64,000 nt of DNA, from assembly GCA_013334485.1 (NCBI GenBank), contig JAAXXL010000001.1, positions 38,209 to 102,208 on the forward strand. Direction: 5' to 3'. The notes beneath the pieces were generated by a model. It was not told the DNA's origin. It saw only the letters and a program-made list of their open reading frames with translations, and made no database searches. How positions within the stretch are numbered: position 1 is the first letter of the stretch; every line of letters begins with the position of its first letter. Of the stretch, positions 1 to 8,738 are shown in pieces. Both the position numbers and the translations under genes were made by a program. The stretch comes from Chlorobiaceae bacterium (lineage in GTDB: Bacteria; Bacteroidota; Chlorobiia; Chlorobiales; Chlorobiaceae).

Positions 1-21
1 ACCAGATAATTTCGAAGGGGC

Positions 22-1398
22 TCACTTATGGGTCAAAGCATCAATAAGATCCGATTTGGTAAGCAGTTGCAGCCGACCATCGGAAAGGCTTATCAACACA
101 CCAGACGCACTTTGTTGTAATTTTTCCGATAATTCTGAAATGGTGGCATCCGGCGGGCAAACCGGAAAAGGCTGCTCCATGAACCCGACAACCTTGGCAT
201 TCATCGCCTCATCGTTCTCTATGAGTATGGAAAGAATCTTGTTTTCACTGATACTGCCGATCGGAGCGTTGTAGGAAACAATCGGCAACTGTGAAACATC
301 ATTCTGCTTCATCATCTCAAAAACTTCGGCAAGCGTACTTTCAGGATAAGCGAAAATCAGATCCCTGCGTGCTTTCAACTGCAAGATATCCTCGGCTGTA
401 ATCTGATCAAGTGCCGATTTCTGTTTTCGGTAAAAGCCACGCTTCCGCATCCACTCGTCACGATACATCTTGCTGAGATAGTAACCACCGAAATCATTCA
501 TCATGACAACAATGCAGTCACTCTCTGTATAGCCTGCACCGCACTGAAGCGCTGCTGCCATAACCGCACCCGATGCACCACCGGCAAAAACAGCTTCCAT
601 CCTGAGCAGCTCCCTGCCACAGTTAAACGCAGCATAATCACTTACCTGAATAACATCATCAATCACTGAAGGATCCCAATAGGCTGAAGGGTGCTGGGAA
701 CCGATCTCCTCAAGCTCTGAAAACAGAGGCTCACCCGGCTTTGCATTTCTGAAAAGAGCGGCATAGATCGAACCCTGAGGCTCCACACCAATCACTTTAA
801 TTTCAGGGTTTTTCGCTTTAAGATAACGACCAAGTCCGAAAACCATCGCTCCGGAAATCATCGGAACAAAAACATGAGTGACCTTCCCATCAGTTTGACG
901 AAAAATCTCACTACCGGTGGCTTCGAAGTGAACCTTGAGACTGACAGGGTTCTCATACATACCGGCAAAAAAAGCATTGGGCATATTATTTACCAGGCTC
1001 TCTGCAACATTTTTGCAGCTCCGGGGAGCACCGGGCAAAGCATCCGAAGGGGTAATAACCAGTTCCGCACCGACAGCCTTGATCATATCACGTTTCTCCC
1101 TCGATATCTTGTCAGGGGCGGCCAGCAGCAGCTTGTAACCACGGCTGACACCGGCCATGGCAAGTGCAATGCCGCTGTTCCCGTAGGTCCAGTCGACAAG
1201 GGTCATTCCCGGATGAATCAGGTCCCGCTCTTCTGCATCCCTGACGATGGCTGAGGCAACCCTGTAGTAGTGAGAACAGGCCGGGTTCATATATTCGAGT
1301 TTGGCCATAACCTTCGGTCGGATATGGCGCGCCATCTGCTTGACAAGAATGAGCGGCGTTTCTGCTGCAAGCCCGAATATATCGTTGTTCGGCATCAT
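22..1398 (-). CDS. Cysteine synthase/cystathionine beta-synthase-fold protein with C-terminal CBS domains, PLP lysine absent
   Basis: The 458-residue protein has an N-terminal fold-type II PLP domain (about 1-330) and a C-terminal CBS-domain pair (about 335-458), the layout of cystathionine beta-synthases. Family members carry N-P-x-G-S-x-K-D-R, where the Lys forms the Schiff base with PLP. Here the matching stretch (residues 38-46) reads 'NPACSHYYR', so Lys is Tyr44 and Asp is Tyr45. I checked this at nucleotide level (TAC TAC at 1264-1269). The phosphate/substrate loop is also altered ('TYGNSG' instead of TSGNTG). The frame is intact and full length, so this looks like a conserved pseudoenzyme or a diverged activity rather than decay. 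The start is one of two adjacent ATGs. It is transcribed divergently from alr. Confidence 0.85.
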   Translation of the reverse strand: MMPNNDIFGLAAETPLILVKQMARHIRPKVMAKLEYMNPACSHYYRVASAIVRDAEERDLIHPGMTLVDWTYGNSGIALAMAGVSRGYKLLLAAPDKISREKRDMIKAVGAELVITPSDALPGAPRSCKNVAESLVNNMPNAFFAGMYENPVSLKVHFEATGSEIFRQTDGKVTHVFVPMISGAMVFGLGRYLKAKNPEIKVIGVEPQGSIYAALFRNAKPGEPLFSELEEIGSQHPSAYWDPSVIDDVIQVSDYAAFNCGRELLRMEAVFAGGASGAVMAAALQCGAGYTESDCIVVMMNDFGGYYLSKMYRDEWMRKRGFYRKQKSALDQITAEDILQLKARRDLIFAYPESTLAEVFEMMKQNDVSQLPIVSYNAPIGSISENKILSILIENDEAMNAKVVGFMEQPFPVCPPDATISELSEKLQQSASGVLISLSDGRLQLLTKSDLIDALTHK

Positions 1399-1651
1399 AT
1401 ATGCTCAAATGGTTTAACGTGACGAGGGCACAGGATCACCTTTCAACGGAAAATATACATTAATTGATCAATTCACGATAGCGGAACAATAAGAGTAATC
1501 AACGGCTTGATTATCATGATCAAAATACGTTCTTTAACTGAATGGTACCTGTTGATTAGTTCTCCCTGGCATGTCGGCAGAAACCCGACAATTGCATTGT
1601 GAAATGGATTGTATTGCTGTACCCCTGTAACGTTAAAATTGATCCCCCGTT

Positions 1652-2803
1652 ATGGCTGAAAACATGCCAGACTCGCGTGCCAACTATTCCCCCGCAGAAA
1701 ACATGGCGGAGGCCCTTGTTTCCATAGATCATCTGTTGTGGAACACCAGCCTCATTCGCCAACGAGTAGGAGCCACTTCCCGTATCATGGGAATCGTCAA
1801 GGCAAATGCATATGGCCATGGAGTCCACAGAGTTTCGGCAGCACTTGAAACTGCGGGAATAGAAGATTTCGGTGTAGCCAACATCCATGAAGCTATTGAG
1901 CTGAGAACCGGTGGTGCGCTGAAAAAACCGGCATCGATTCTTGCTTTCTCCTCACCACTCAACACCCAGATCGAGCAGTTCCTGCAACACAGTATCGACA
2001 TGACGCTCTGTGACAGCGAGACCCTGCATACGGCTGAAAAAATCGCTTCTGCACACGGCAAAACCCTCAATGTACAACTCAAGGTCGATACGGGAATGGG
2101 CCGGCTCGGTACTCATCCGTCAATGGCCATAGAGCTGTTACGCCAGATTGACCAATCAGAGCACCTGCAGCTCAAAGGAGTCTACACTCATTTTGCCGAC
2201 AGTGCTTCACCCGAAGGGTTTACTGCACAACAGCTTGCGGAGTTCAAAAAGCTTACCGCTGAATACGAACATGCATCATCACGCACGCTCTGCAAACATG
2301 CGGCTAACAGCGGCGCAATCCTTACAGCCCCTGACTCCTGGCTCGACATGGTGCGACCGGGCATTCTGCTCTATGGTTACCATCCGGCAAAACAGACACC
2401 CTTGCGACTCGACGTCAAACCGGTCATGCAGGTTGAGGCAAAAGTGATCTTTATCAAAAAGGTAGCCACAGGCACAACCATCAGCTACAACCGGACATGG
2501 AGCGCTCCTTCGGCCCGCCATATCGCTACCATAGCCGCCGGTTATGCTGACGGCTATGCAAGAGTACTCTCCGGCAAGACGACAGTGAGAATCAACGGCA
2601 AGCACTACCCGCAGGTAGGGATAGTCACCATGGATCAGATTATGGTTGATCTCGGCACTGAGCATGATGTTAAAAAAGGTGACAGAGCCACACTGTTCGG
2701 GTGGGATGGTCCTTCGGCTGAAGAGCTTGCCGAAATAGCAGGAACCATCAGCTATGAAACGCTCTGTTCGGTTTCGTCAAGAGTAAAGCGTATTTTCGTG
2801 TAA
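1652..2803 (+). CDS. alr: Alanine racemase
   Basis: PLP-dependent enzyme that interconverts L- and D-alanine for peptidoglycan. The PLP lysine is Lys50 in 'VKANAYGHG', and the catalytic tyrosine lies in the 'SYNRTW' region (about residue 280), followed by 'GYADGY'. At 383 residues it matches the usual family length, with an N-terminal TIM barrel and a C-terminal beta domain. The ATG at 1652 gives about 20 extra residues before the conserved 'VSIDHLLWN' start; the internal ATG at 1703 is an alternative. A gene for a helix-hairpin-helix protein follows after about 30 bp and may be co-transcribed. Confidence 0.95.
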   Translation: MAENMPDSRANYSPAENMAEALVSIDHLLWNTSLIRQRVGATSRIMGIVKANAYGHGVHRVSAALETAGIEDFGVANIHEAIELRTGGALKKPASILAFSSPLNTQIEQFLQHSIDMTLCDSETLHTAEKIASAHGKTLNVQLKVDTGMGRLGTHPSMAIELLRQIDQSEHLQLKGVYTHFADSASPEGFTAQQLAEFKKLTAEYEHASSRTLCKHAANSGAILTAPDSWLDMVRPGILLYGYHPAKQTPLRLDVKPVMQVEAKVIFIKKVATGTTISYNRTWSAPSARHIATIAAGYADGYARVLSGKTTVRINGKHYPQVGIVTMDQIMVDLGTEHDVKKGDRATLFGWDGPSAEELAEIAGTISYETLCSVSSRVKRIFV

Positions 2804-2832
2804 AGCACCCTATAAACAGCAAAACAGTTATC

Positions 2833-3348
2833 ATGAAGCATCTGGACAATCTTGCACAGAAGCTCAGCCTGACCAAAGCGGAGATCTCACTGATCACCAT
2901 GCTTCTCGGGTTTCTGGTGCTTGGTGGTATACTGAAAACATTTCGTTCAGTAGAGGAAACCGATCAGCTTGTAAAAAAAGCTGAAGCGGCCCGACTGCGT
3001 GAAGCGGAAGTTGACAGCCTTATCCGGCTTGCAGCAGCAGATCAGTCAACAGTCAGGGAAGATGCAGTTCAGGATGTTACGGCCACTGAGAGTGAAGAGA
3101 CTACTGATAAACCTGCTGCTCACCGCTCAGCAGCAAAAAAAACATTCAGCGGCACTATCGCCTTCAATAAAGCAGGCAAAGCAGAGTTGCAGAAAATCTC
3201 CGGAATCGGCCCGGTGATGGCCGGGCGACTGATAGCTTTCAGAGCCTCAAAAGGGGGGAGAGTTACGCAATTTCAGGAGTTTCTTGACGTCAAGGGGATA
3301 GGCAAAAAGAAACTGGAAGTTCTGAAAAAACATTTTACCCTCGAGTGA
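2833..3348 (+). CDS. ComEA-like helix-hairpin-helix protein with N-terminal membrane anchor
   Basis: A 171-residue protein. Residues about 17-37 ('LITMLLGFLVLGGILKTF') form one membrane helix. A charged Ala/Glu-rich linker follows, then a C-terminal helix-hairpin-helix pair (about 115-171) with the typical 'LQKISGIGPVMAGRLIAFR' pattern. This layout matches ComEA-family proteins, in which the HhH domain binds DNA outside the membrane during uptake. Many bacteria keep such proteins with no proven role in transformation. It lies just after alr and overlaps the next gene by one base (stop TGA 3346-3348, ATG 3348-3350), so translational coupling with that gene is likely. Confidence 0.75.
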   Translation: MKHLDNLAQKLSLTKAEISLITMLLGFLVLGGILKTFRSVEETDQLVKKAEAARLREAEVDSLIRLAAADQSTVREDAVQDVTATESEETTDKPAAHRSAAKKTFSGTIAFNKAGKAELQKISGIGPVMAGRLIAFRASKGGRVTQFQEFLDVKGIGKKKLEVLKKHFTLE

Positions 3349-4217
3349 TGAGCAAAAGTCAGATAGCTTGCAATATTGATCAAAGAGAGTGCTCCGTTGT
3401 TCGCATGAAAACCTCAGGGAGTGATGGTTACAGCCTGAGCAGTTCGAAAACGTTTCCGTTCGGCACCGATACACTTGCCTCACCGAAAAGCGAGCGGCAC
3501 TGGAAAAAGCTGATAGCAGAGATCGGCCGGTGGCCGGGTGAAAATCTCGCACTCTCTGTTGAACCGCTAAGCTGTCACCCACTTCCAGCAACCTTTTCTG
3601 CCAATGTAACCCATGAAGCGGCAAGGGAGTATTGCCGGATTGAGGCGGCATACTTTTTACACCGTCCCGAAGAGTATCTCTCTGATATTACCGGTTGCAC
3701 CAGCGACTCATTTGCGGGTGACCGGCTTGAAAAAAAGCTGCTCATCTTCTACCCTGCAGAACCTTGTCTAACGGCAAAAGCCTGTTTTGCAGCAACACAC
3801 CCGGTCAACTTCTCCGGTTCATCCATTCCCTCCACTCTCTACCTCTCAAAGCTTACCGCCAGAGCGCAGGTACTCCTTGAACTTGAAGAGAAGCATATGC
3901 TCCTCGCTGTGACAAAAAATGGACAAATGGAAAAATTTGTGTACAGGAAGGTAAAAAACCGGGAGGAAGCAAGATACTTTACAATCAAAGAGCTTCTTGA
4001 TAACCCGGTATGCCTTGAAACTGATGTTCAGGTTACAGGGAAACTGGCCGACCGGGCCATGACAAAAATGATCCAGAAAGAGACCTCGGTGAACCTCGTC
4101 CCCTTCTCCATTCCCTCATCAATCGCCATCAGCAACCCGAATAAATTCCGCATCACTTCACCCTCAACAGTAAGAGCCATCAGCACTGCACTGATGGCTC
4201 TCGATGGGAAAAGGTGA
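3348..4217 (+). CDS. Unknown protein, coupled to ComEA-like gene
   Basis: About 289 residues from the ATG at 3348; the ORF track starts at an overlapping GTG at 3345. There is no signal peptide or membrane segment. The alternating strands in the middle ('ALSVEPL', 'LLIFYPAEP', 'QVLLELEEKHMLLAVTKNGQ') are reminiscent of actin/PilM-fold proteins such as the DUF3822 group, but I cannot show a nucleotide-binding motif, so that is only a guess. It overlaps the upstream HhH gene by one base and converges on asd with a single base between the two stop codons. Its 3' end contains a perfect 11-bp hairpin (4173-4201). Confidence 0.6.
   Translation: MSKSQIACNIDQRECSVVRMKTSGSDGYSLSSSKTFPFGTDTLASPKSERHWKKLIAEIGRWPGENLALSVEPLSCHPLPATFSANVTHEAAREYCRIEAAYFLHRPEEYLSDITGCTSDSFAGDRLEKKLLIFYPAEPCLTAKACFAATHPVNFSGSSIPSTLYLSKLTARAQVLLELEEKHMLLAVTKNGQMEKFVYRKVKNREEARYFTIKELLDNPVCLETDVQVTGKLADRAMTKMIQKETSVNLVPFSIPSSIAISNPNKFRITSPSTVRAISTALMALDGKR
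4173..4201. terminator. Perfect 11-bp hairpin inside the 3' end of the 3348-4217 gene
   Basis: AGAGCCATCAG and CTGATGGCTCT are exact inverse complements around a 7-base loop. The hairpin lies 15-45 bases before the convergent stop codons of this gene and asd. There is no T-tract on either side, so it may act as a transcript 3'-end stabiliser or a weak bidirectional terminator built into coding sequence. Confidence 0.45.
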
Positions 4218-4218
4218 C

Positions 4219-5238
4219 CTACCCTTTCTTGGCGATAACCACTTCTGCTATCTGCACGGCATTGGTAGCCGCGCCTTTGCGGAGGTTGTCTGCTACAATC
4301 CACATATTGAGTGTACGGGGGTGCCAGTAGTCACGGCGGAGCCGGCCAACAAAAACCTCATCACGCTCGTATGAGGTAAGTGGCATGGGGTAGAGGTTCG
4401 CCGAAGGATCGTCCTGCAAAATAATACCGGGAGAGGTGCGAAGAAGCTCCCGCACCTCATCAATCTCAAAGTCACCGTCAAGCTCGATGTTCAGCGATTC
4501 GCCGTGCCCTCCATAAACTGGAATACGTACCGTGGTCGGAGAGACGCTGATGGTGTCGTCACCCATGATCTTGCGGGTTTCGTTAACCATCTTCATCTCC
4601 TCCTTGGTGTAGCCGTTATCGGTAAAAACATCGATCTGCGGCACGGCATTGAAGGCTATCTGGTGAAAATGGGTAAACTTCTCCTGTTTCTCTCCTGCAA
4701 GCTCACTTTCAAGCGCGTCACGCCCGGCCTTTCCTTTACCGGTTACCGACTGGTAGGTTGATACCACAACGCGCTTGAGGCCAAACCGGTCATGAAGCGG
4801 TTTAAGCACAACCACCATCTGAATGGTTGAACAGTTTGGATTGGCAATAATGGATTCAGGAGTGCCATCAGCTTTGAAAATAGCTTCAGGATTAACCTCG
4901 GGCACCACGAGTGGCACATCGGGGTCCATACGGAATGCTGAAGAGTTATCGATAACAATAGCACCCTCTTCAGCGGCTATTGCCGCCCACTCCTTGCTTG
5001 CGGTTGCTCCGGCAGAGAAAAGCGCAATATCGACACCTTTGAACACCTCTCTTGAGGGTACCTGCGTAATGAACTCCCTGCCATTGAACTTGACTGGCTG
5101 ACCGGCACTCCGGGATGAGGCAAGGGGAATAATCTCTGTGGCGGGGAAATTCCGCTCTTCCAGAACCTGAATCATTGTGCGGCCGACAAGGCCGGTTGCA
5201 CCCAGTACTGCTACCCTGCAGCGGGAAATACTACTCAT
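4219..5238 (-). CDS. asd: Aspartate-semialdehyde dehydrogenase
   Basis: NADPH-dependent reduction of aspartyl phosphate to aspartate semialdehyde, leading to lysine/diaminopimelate, threonine and methionine. The 339-residue protein has the N-terminal nucleotide motif 'GATGLVGR' (about 10-17), the catalytic cysteine in 'NPNCST' (about residue 130) and the C-terminal substrate-binding region 'RIPVYGGHGESLNIEL' with its histidine. The start ATG at 5238 is clear. It is the last gene of a recA-dus-asd run with short gaps (about 20 bp to dus), so co-transcription with recA is likely. Confidence 0.95.
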   Translation of the reverse strand: MSSISRCRVAVLGATGLVGRTMIQVLEERNFPATEIIPLASSRSAGQPVKFNGREFITQVPSREVFKGVDIALFSAGATASKEWAAIAAEEGAIVIDNSSAFRMDPDVPLVVPEVNPEAIFKADGTPESIIANPNCSTIQMVVVLKPLHDRFGLKRVVVSTYQSVTGKGKAGRDALESELAGEKQEKFTHFHQIAFNAVPQIDVFTDNGYTKEEMKMVNETRKIMGDDTISVSPTTVRIPVYGGHGESLNIELDGDFEIDEVRELLRTSPGIILQDDPSANLYPMPLTSYERDEVFVGRLRRDYWHPRTLNMWIVADNLRKGAATNAVQIAEVVIAKKG

Positions 5239-5259
5239 ATCTTGTTGTGTATCGTTAGT

Positions 5260-6303
5260 TTAATAATTTAAAATCAATTTATCTGAATGGTCGTTAAGAA
5301 ACTCCGCATGGTCGCGGATCTTCCCCTCTCTTGCATATCCTTCGCACTCTTCACTGTAGGAGAAGAGAATATCAATAATCAGATTCCAGTTATCCTCACG
5401 AACCAGTTTATTGCGTACCTGTGAAACCATCGGCAACCCTTTCAGGTAGGTTGAGTAGTGACGGCGCATCTCAAGCACCCCGTACTTTTCACCCTTGAAC
5501 TCAACGGATAGTTTCAGGTGCTCCACAGCAGCATTGATCCTCTGGCGAAAGTCCGGCGGCGAGAGAGGGGTTCCGGTTTCAAGCCGATGCTTCGCCGCAG
5601 CGAAAATAAATGGGTTACCGATGGATCCGCGTCCGATCATCACACCGTCCGCACCGGTTTCAGCAAACATCCTGACGGCATCTTCATCCGACCAGATATC
5701 ACCATTTGCAATGATTGGTATACTTGCATGCGCTTTCACCTCCCGAATCCAGTTCCAGTCGGCTCTGCCTTTATACATCTCGCTCCTGGTTCGACCATGC
5801 ACGGCCAGAGCCTGAATGCCTGCGCCTTCAAGACGGTGCAGCACATCAATAATATTGATTGATTCCCGGTCCCAACCGATCCTTGTTTTGGCTGTCACAG
5901 GAATGCTGACCGCCTTCACAACAGCTTCAGCAATGAGGGTCATCTTTTCCGGCTCCCTGAGCAGAGCTGCACCGGCACCCTTGCCAGCAACCTTTTTGGT
6001 AGGGCATCCGAAATTGATATCGAGATAGTCGGGCTTGAACTCTTCGGCAATAACAGCAGCCTCAATCATCGACTCCACAGTACTGCCAAAAATCTGCACA
6101 GCAATCGGGCGCTCAATTGGATCGGCCTTGAGTTTGCGTACAGTCTTTTCCGCTCCCCTGCGCAAAGCTTCAGCACTGATAAACTCCGTATAGACAATGT
6201 CCGCACCGTGCAGCTTGCAAAGCTGGCGAAAAGCCCTGTCGGTCACATCTTCCATCGGGGCAAGAATAACAGGACGGTCAATATCTATCGAACCGATCTT
6301 CAT
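5260..6303 (-). CDS. dusB: tRNA-dihydrouridine synthase (DusB type)
   Basis: Flavin enzyme that reduces specific uridines in tRNA D-loops. The 347-residue protein has an FMN-binding TIM barrel starting 'APMEDVTDRAFR', the Dus signature with catalytic cysteine 'DINFGCPTKKV' (about residue 100), and the FMN/phosphate site 'GDIWS...GADGVMIGRG', then a helical C-terminal domain. The gene starts 2 bp after the recA stop codon, which suggests a shared transcript. Family assignment is firm; assignment to DusB rather than another bacterial Dus rests on general similarity. Confidence 0.92.
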   Translation of the reverse strand: MKIGSIDIDRPVILAPMEDVTDRAFRQLCKLHGADIVYTEFISAEALRRGAEKTVRKLKADPIERPIAVQIFGSTVESMIEAAVIAEEFKPDYLDINFGCPTKKVAGKGAGAALLREPEKMTLIAEAVVKAVSIPVTAKTRIGWDRESINIIDVLHRLEGAGIQALAVHGRTRSEMYKGRADWNWIREVKAHASIPIIANGDIWSDEDAVRMFAETGADGVMIGRGSIGNPFIFAAAKHRLETGTPLSPPDFRQRINAAVEHLKLSVEFKGEKYGVLEMRRHYSTYLKGLPMVSQVRNKLVREDNWNLIIDILFSYSEECEGYAREGKIRDHAEFLNDHSDKLILNY

Positions 6304-6305
6304 AC

Positions 6306-7358
6306 CTACTCTTTATCTTTAACGATCTCCGCAGGCACCTTCATCAACTCTTTGACCTGTGCATGAATTTTTTTGAACAGTGCCGGATCCTCACGAAGCG
6401 CCTTCTTGACGGTTTCGCGACCCTGGCCAAGCTTGTCCGCACCGTAACTGAACCATGATCCGGATTTTTTAACCACTCCGAACTCAACAGCCAAATCAAT
6501 CAGTTCACCGATAACCGAGATCCCCTCACCATAAAGAATATCAAACTCGGCAATCCTGAAGGGAGGAGCTACCTTGTTTTTAACCACCTTGACTTTGGTG
6601 CGGTTACCGATAATCTCCTCACCATCCTTGAGCTGTGCAATCCGGCGGATATCGAGACGAATGGAGGAGTAGAACTTCAAGGCCTTGCCGCCGGTCGTTG
6701 TTTCCGGGCTGCCGTACATGACGCCTATTTTATCTCGAAGCTGATTGATAAAAATACAGACGCAGCTTGATTTTGAAATGGCACCAGTCAGTTTCCTCAG
6801 AGCCTGGCTCATAAGCCTGGCCTGCAGGCCGACAACACTGTCACCCATTTCACCTTCAAGTTCAGCCTGGGGAACAAGCGCCGCAACAGAATCAACAACA
6901 ACCACATCAACCGCACCGCTTCTGACAAGTGTTTCAACAATAGAGAGCGCCTGTTCACCTGACTCCGGCTGACTGATCAGCATGGCGTTGATATCAACAC
7001 CGAGCCTGCGGGCATAGGAGGGATCAAAAGCATGTTCAGCATCAACAAGAGCGGCAATACCGCCCTCTTTCTGGGCCTCGGCAATCACATGAAGGGCGAG
7101 AGTGGTTTTGCCCGAAGATTCAGGTCCATATATTTCGGTTACTCTGCCACGGGGAAGGCCGCCGACACCAAGAGCAAAATCAAGTGTCATTGACCCGGTT
7201 GAAATAGAGAGCACCTGCATGACCGCAGAGCTGTCACCAAGACGCATGATCGAGCCTTTACCGAACTGTTTTTCAAGGGCTTCAACGGCAAGATTGAGTT
7301 GTTTCAGTTTTGCCGGATCGACAACCGGTACACTCTGTTCTATTTTTGGGGTATCCAT
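6306..7358 (-). CDS. recA: Recombinase RecA
   Basis: ATP-dependent strand-exchange protein for homologous recombination and SOS induction. The 350 residues include Walker A '[10 protein letters not shown]' (about 70-79), the '[10 protein letters not shown]' segment, Walker B '[12 protein letters not shown]', and loops L1/L2 ('[16 protein letters not shown]', '[17 protein letters not shown]'). Length is normal and no intein is present. The ATG at 7358 is followed by the usual short variable N-terminus. It heads the recA-dus-asd run. I did not see an obvious LexA palindrome in the 38 bases between it and the neighbouring epimerase gene. Confidence 0.98.
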   Translation of the reverse strand: MDTPKIEQSVPVVDPAKLKQLNLAVEALEKQFGKGSIMRLGDSSAVMQVLSISTGSMTLDFALGVGGLPRGRVTEIYGPESSGKTTLALHVIAEAQKEGGIAALVDAEHAFDPSYARRLGVDINAMLISQPESGEQALSIVETLVRSGAVDVVVVDSVAALVPQAELEGEMGDSVVGLQARLMSQALRKLTGAISKSSCVCIFINQLRDKIGVMYGSPETTTGGKALKFYSSIRLDIRRIAQLKDGEEIIGNRTKVKVVKNKVAPPFRIAEFDILYGEGISVIGELIDLAVEFGVVKKSGSWFSYGADKLGQGRETVKKALREDPALFKKIHAQVKELMKVPAEIVKDKE

Positions 7359-7396
7359 TGCACAAGCATTAAATAATTGGAAAAAAAGCGGCTCCT

Positions 7397-8386
7397 TCAG
7401 CCGACAATGGTCTGGAGCGTTTCCGAAAGTTCCCGGTAACGCAGGTTCAACTCCTGCACTGAACGGCTGTTGTTGTATGAGAGAGATCGTGATGAAATAC
7501 GGATGCTTTCCAGACTGATAAATGAGGGTGAGTTGGTAAGAATCGACCAGATCTCCCCTCCGAACCCGGCCATAAATCCAAAAAGTTCCGGTAGTATCAT
7601 AACCGGTCCGACGCTGTTTCCGGCAATACTTCCGATGCGGTCGAACAGCTCCCGAAAGAGGAGGTTATGACCGACAACCAGATATCGCTCGCCGGTTTTC
7701 CCCTGCTGCCATGCAGCAATATGACTGTCAGCCACATCGCGAACATCAACAAAACCGGTACCACCCGAAGGAGATATCGGAATACGGCCCTGGTAAATCA
7801 AACGAAGCACCTCGTTCGAAGAGCTGAGAGATGCCGGATTTGAGCTATCCACACCGATAACAACTCCGGGATTAACCATGACGACATCAAGACCCTCGGC
7901 CACTCCGCGAAGTCCCTCAAGTTCTGCCAGATGTTTGGCCTCCATGTACCCGTTCCTGCGCTGCCACTCCTGAAACGTTGTCGATTCAGAAGCAGGAGAA
8001 CCATCCTCAGTAGAGCCGACAGCGGCTATGGAACTCGTCAGCACAAGTCTCCGGACACTATTGAAAAGGCAGGCATTAACCACATTCCGGGTTCCAACCA
8101 CATTGGTTTCATAGAGTGCGTTGCGGAAATTAACGGTGTAGGAGATCAGTCCCGCGCAATGGAAAACTGCGCTTGCCCCCCTGAACGCTTCATTGAGCGC
8201 CAATGGATCAAGAATATCCGCCCTGACAACTTCAACCGGAAGTGCTTCCAGAAAAGAACAGTCCGAGCTTTGACGGGCAATCACCCTGAAGCTGAACTGC
8301 CCGGAAAACCGGGAGAGAAGCGCAAGAAGAATCTGGGAGCCGATATAGCCGGTAGCCCCGGTTATGACAATTAATGAGTTGGGCAT
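7397..8386 (-). CDS. NAD-dependent epimerase/dehydratase (extended SDR)
   Basis: A 329-residue extended short-chain dehydrogenase with the Rossmann motif 'GATGYIGS' (about 10-17), the NAD-pocket segment 'VFHCAGLIS' and the catalytic tyrosine/lysine in 'YMEAKHLAE' (about 148). The substrate is not evident; relatives act on nucleotide sugars, hopanoid precursors, dihydroflavonols or sterol-like compounds. Its stop lies about 40 bp before the recA start on the same strand, so it may be the first gene of that transcription unit. Confidence 0.8.
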   Translation of the reverse strand: MPNSLIVITGATGYIGSQILLALLSRFSGQFSFRVIARQSSDCSFLEALPVEVVRADILDPLALNEAFRGASAVFHCAGLISYTVNFRNALYETNVVGTRNVVNACLFNSVRRLVLTSSIAAVGSTEDGSPASESTTFQEWQRRNGYMEAKHLAELEGLRGVAEGLDVVMVNPGVVIGVDSSNPASLSSSNEVLRLIYQGRIPISPSGGTGFVDVRDVADSHIAAWQQGKTGERYLVVGHNLLFRELFDRIGSIAGNSVGPVMILPELFGFMAGFGGEIWSILTNSPSFISLESIRISSRSLSYNNSRSVQELNLRYRELSETLQTIVG

Positions 8387-8738
8387 GAAACGTTGAAAAT
8401 GAAAATAGAAGCCAAGCTATAGTATAAAACATCAGCATGACCTTCACTGTTCGCAAAAATAAGAATTTCGCGGCTATTGTTTTCGCCTATTTTTCAGCGC
8501 TTCATGAATAGTCATGGAAGCCTGCTGCATATACGGCAAAGAACCTTGCCATGTGAATAATCATGATAGAGCGAAAAAAAACAGCCCGGCCTGCGTTACC
8601 GAAAAATATACGTATTAATGCGGCCGTATCGGAAATATTAATTCACCCGCCAAAACCTTTAGACTTTCTTTATCTTGACTTCAACGCAAAAAGCAACAAG
8701 CTGCATGCTGCCATTTCATAAAACAGAACTTTCAGGTA
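8387..8738. other. Intergenic region between divergent genes
   Basis: This 352-bp stretch separates the epimerase (minus) and the M16 peptidase (plus). It is AT-rich, with no ORF of credible composition, no RNA gene and no strong hairpin that I can see. A 'TTGACT' hexamer about 60 bp before the peptidase ATG could serve as a -35 element, but I cannot confirm a matching -10. Confidence 0.4.
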
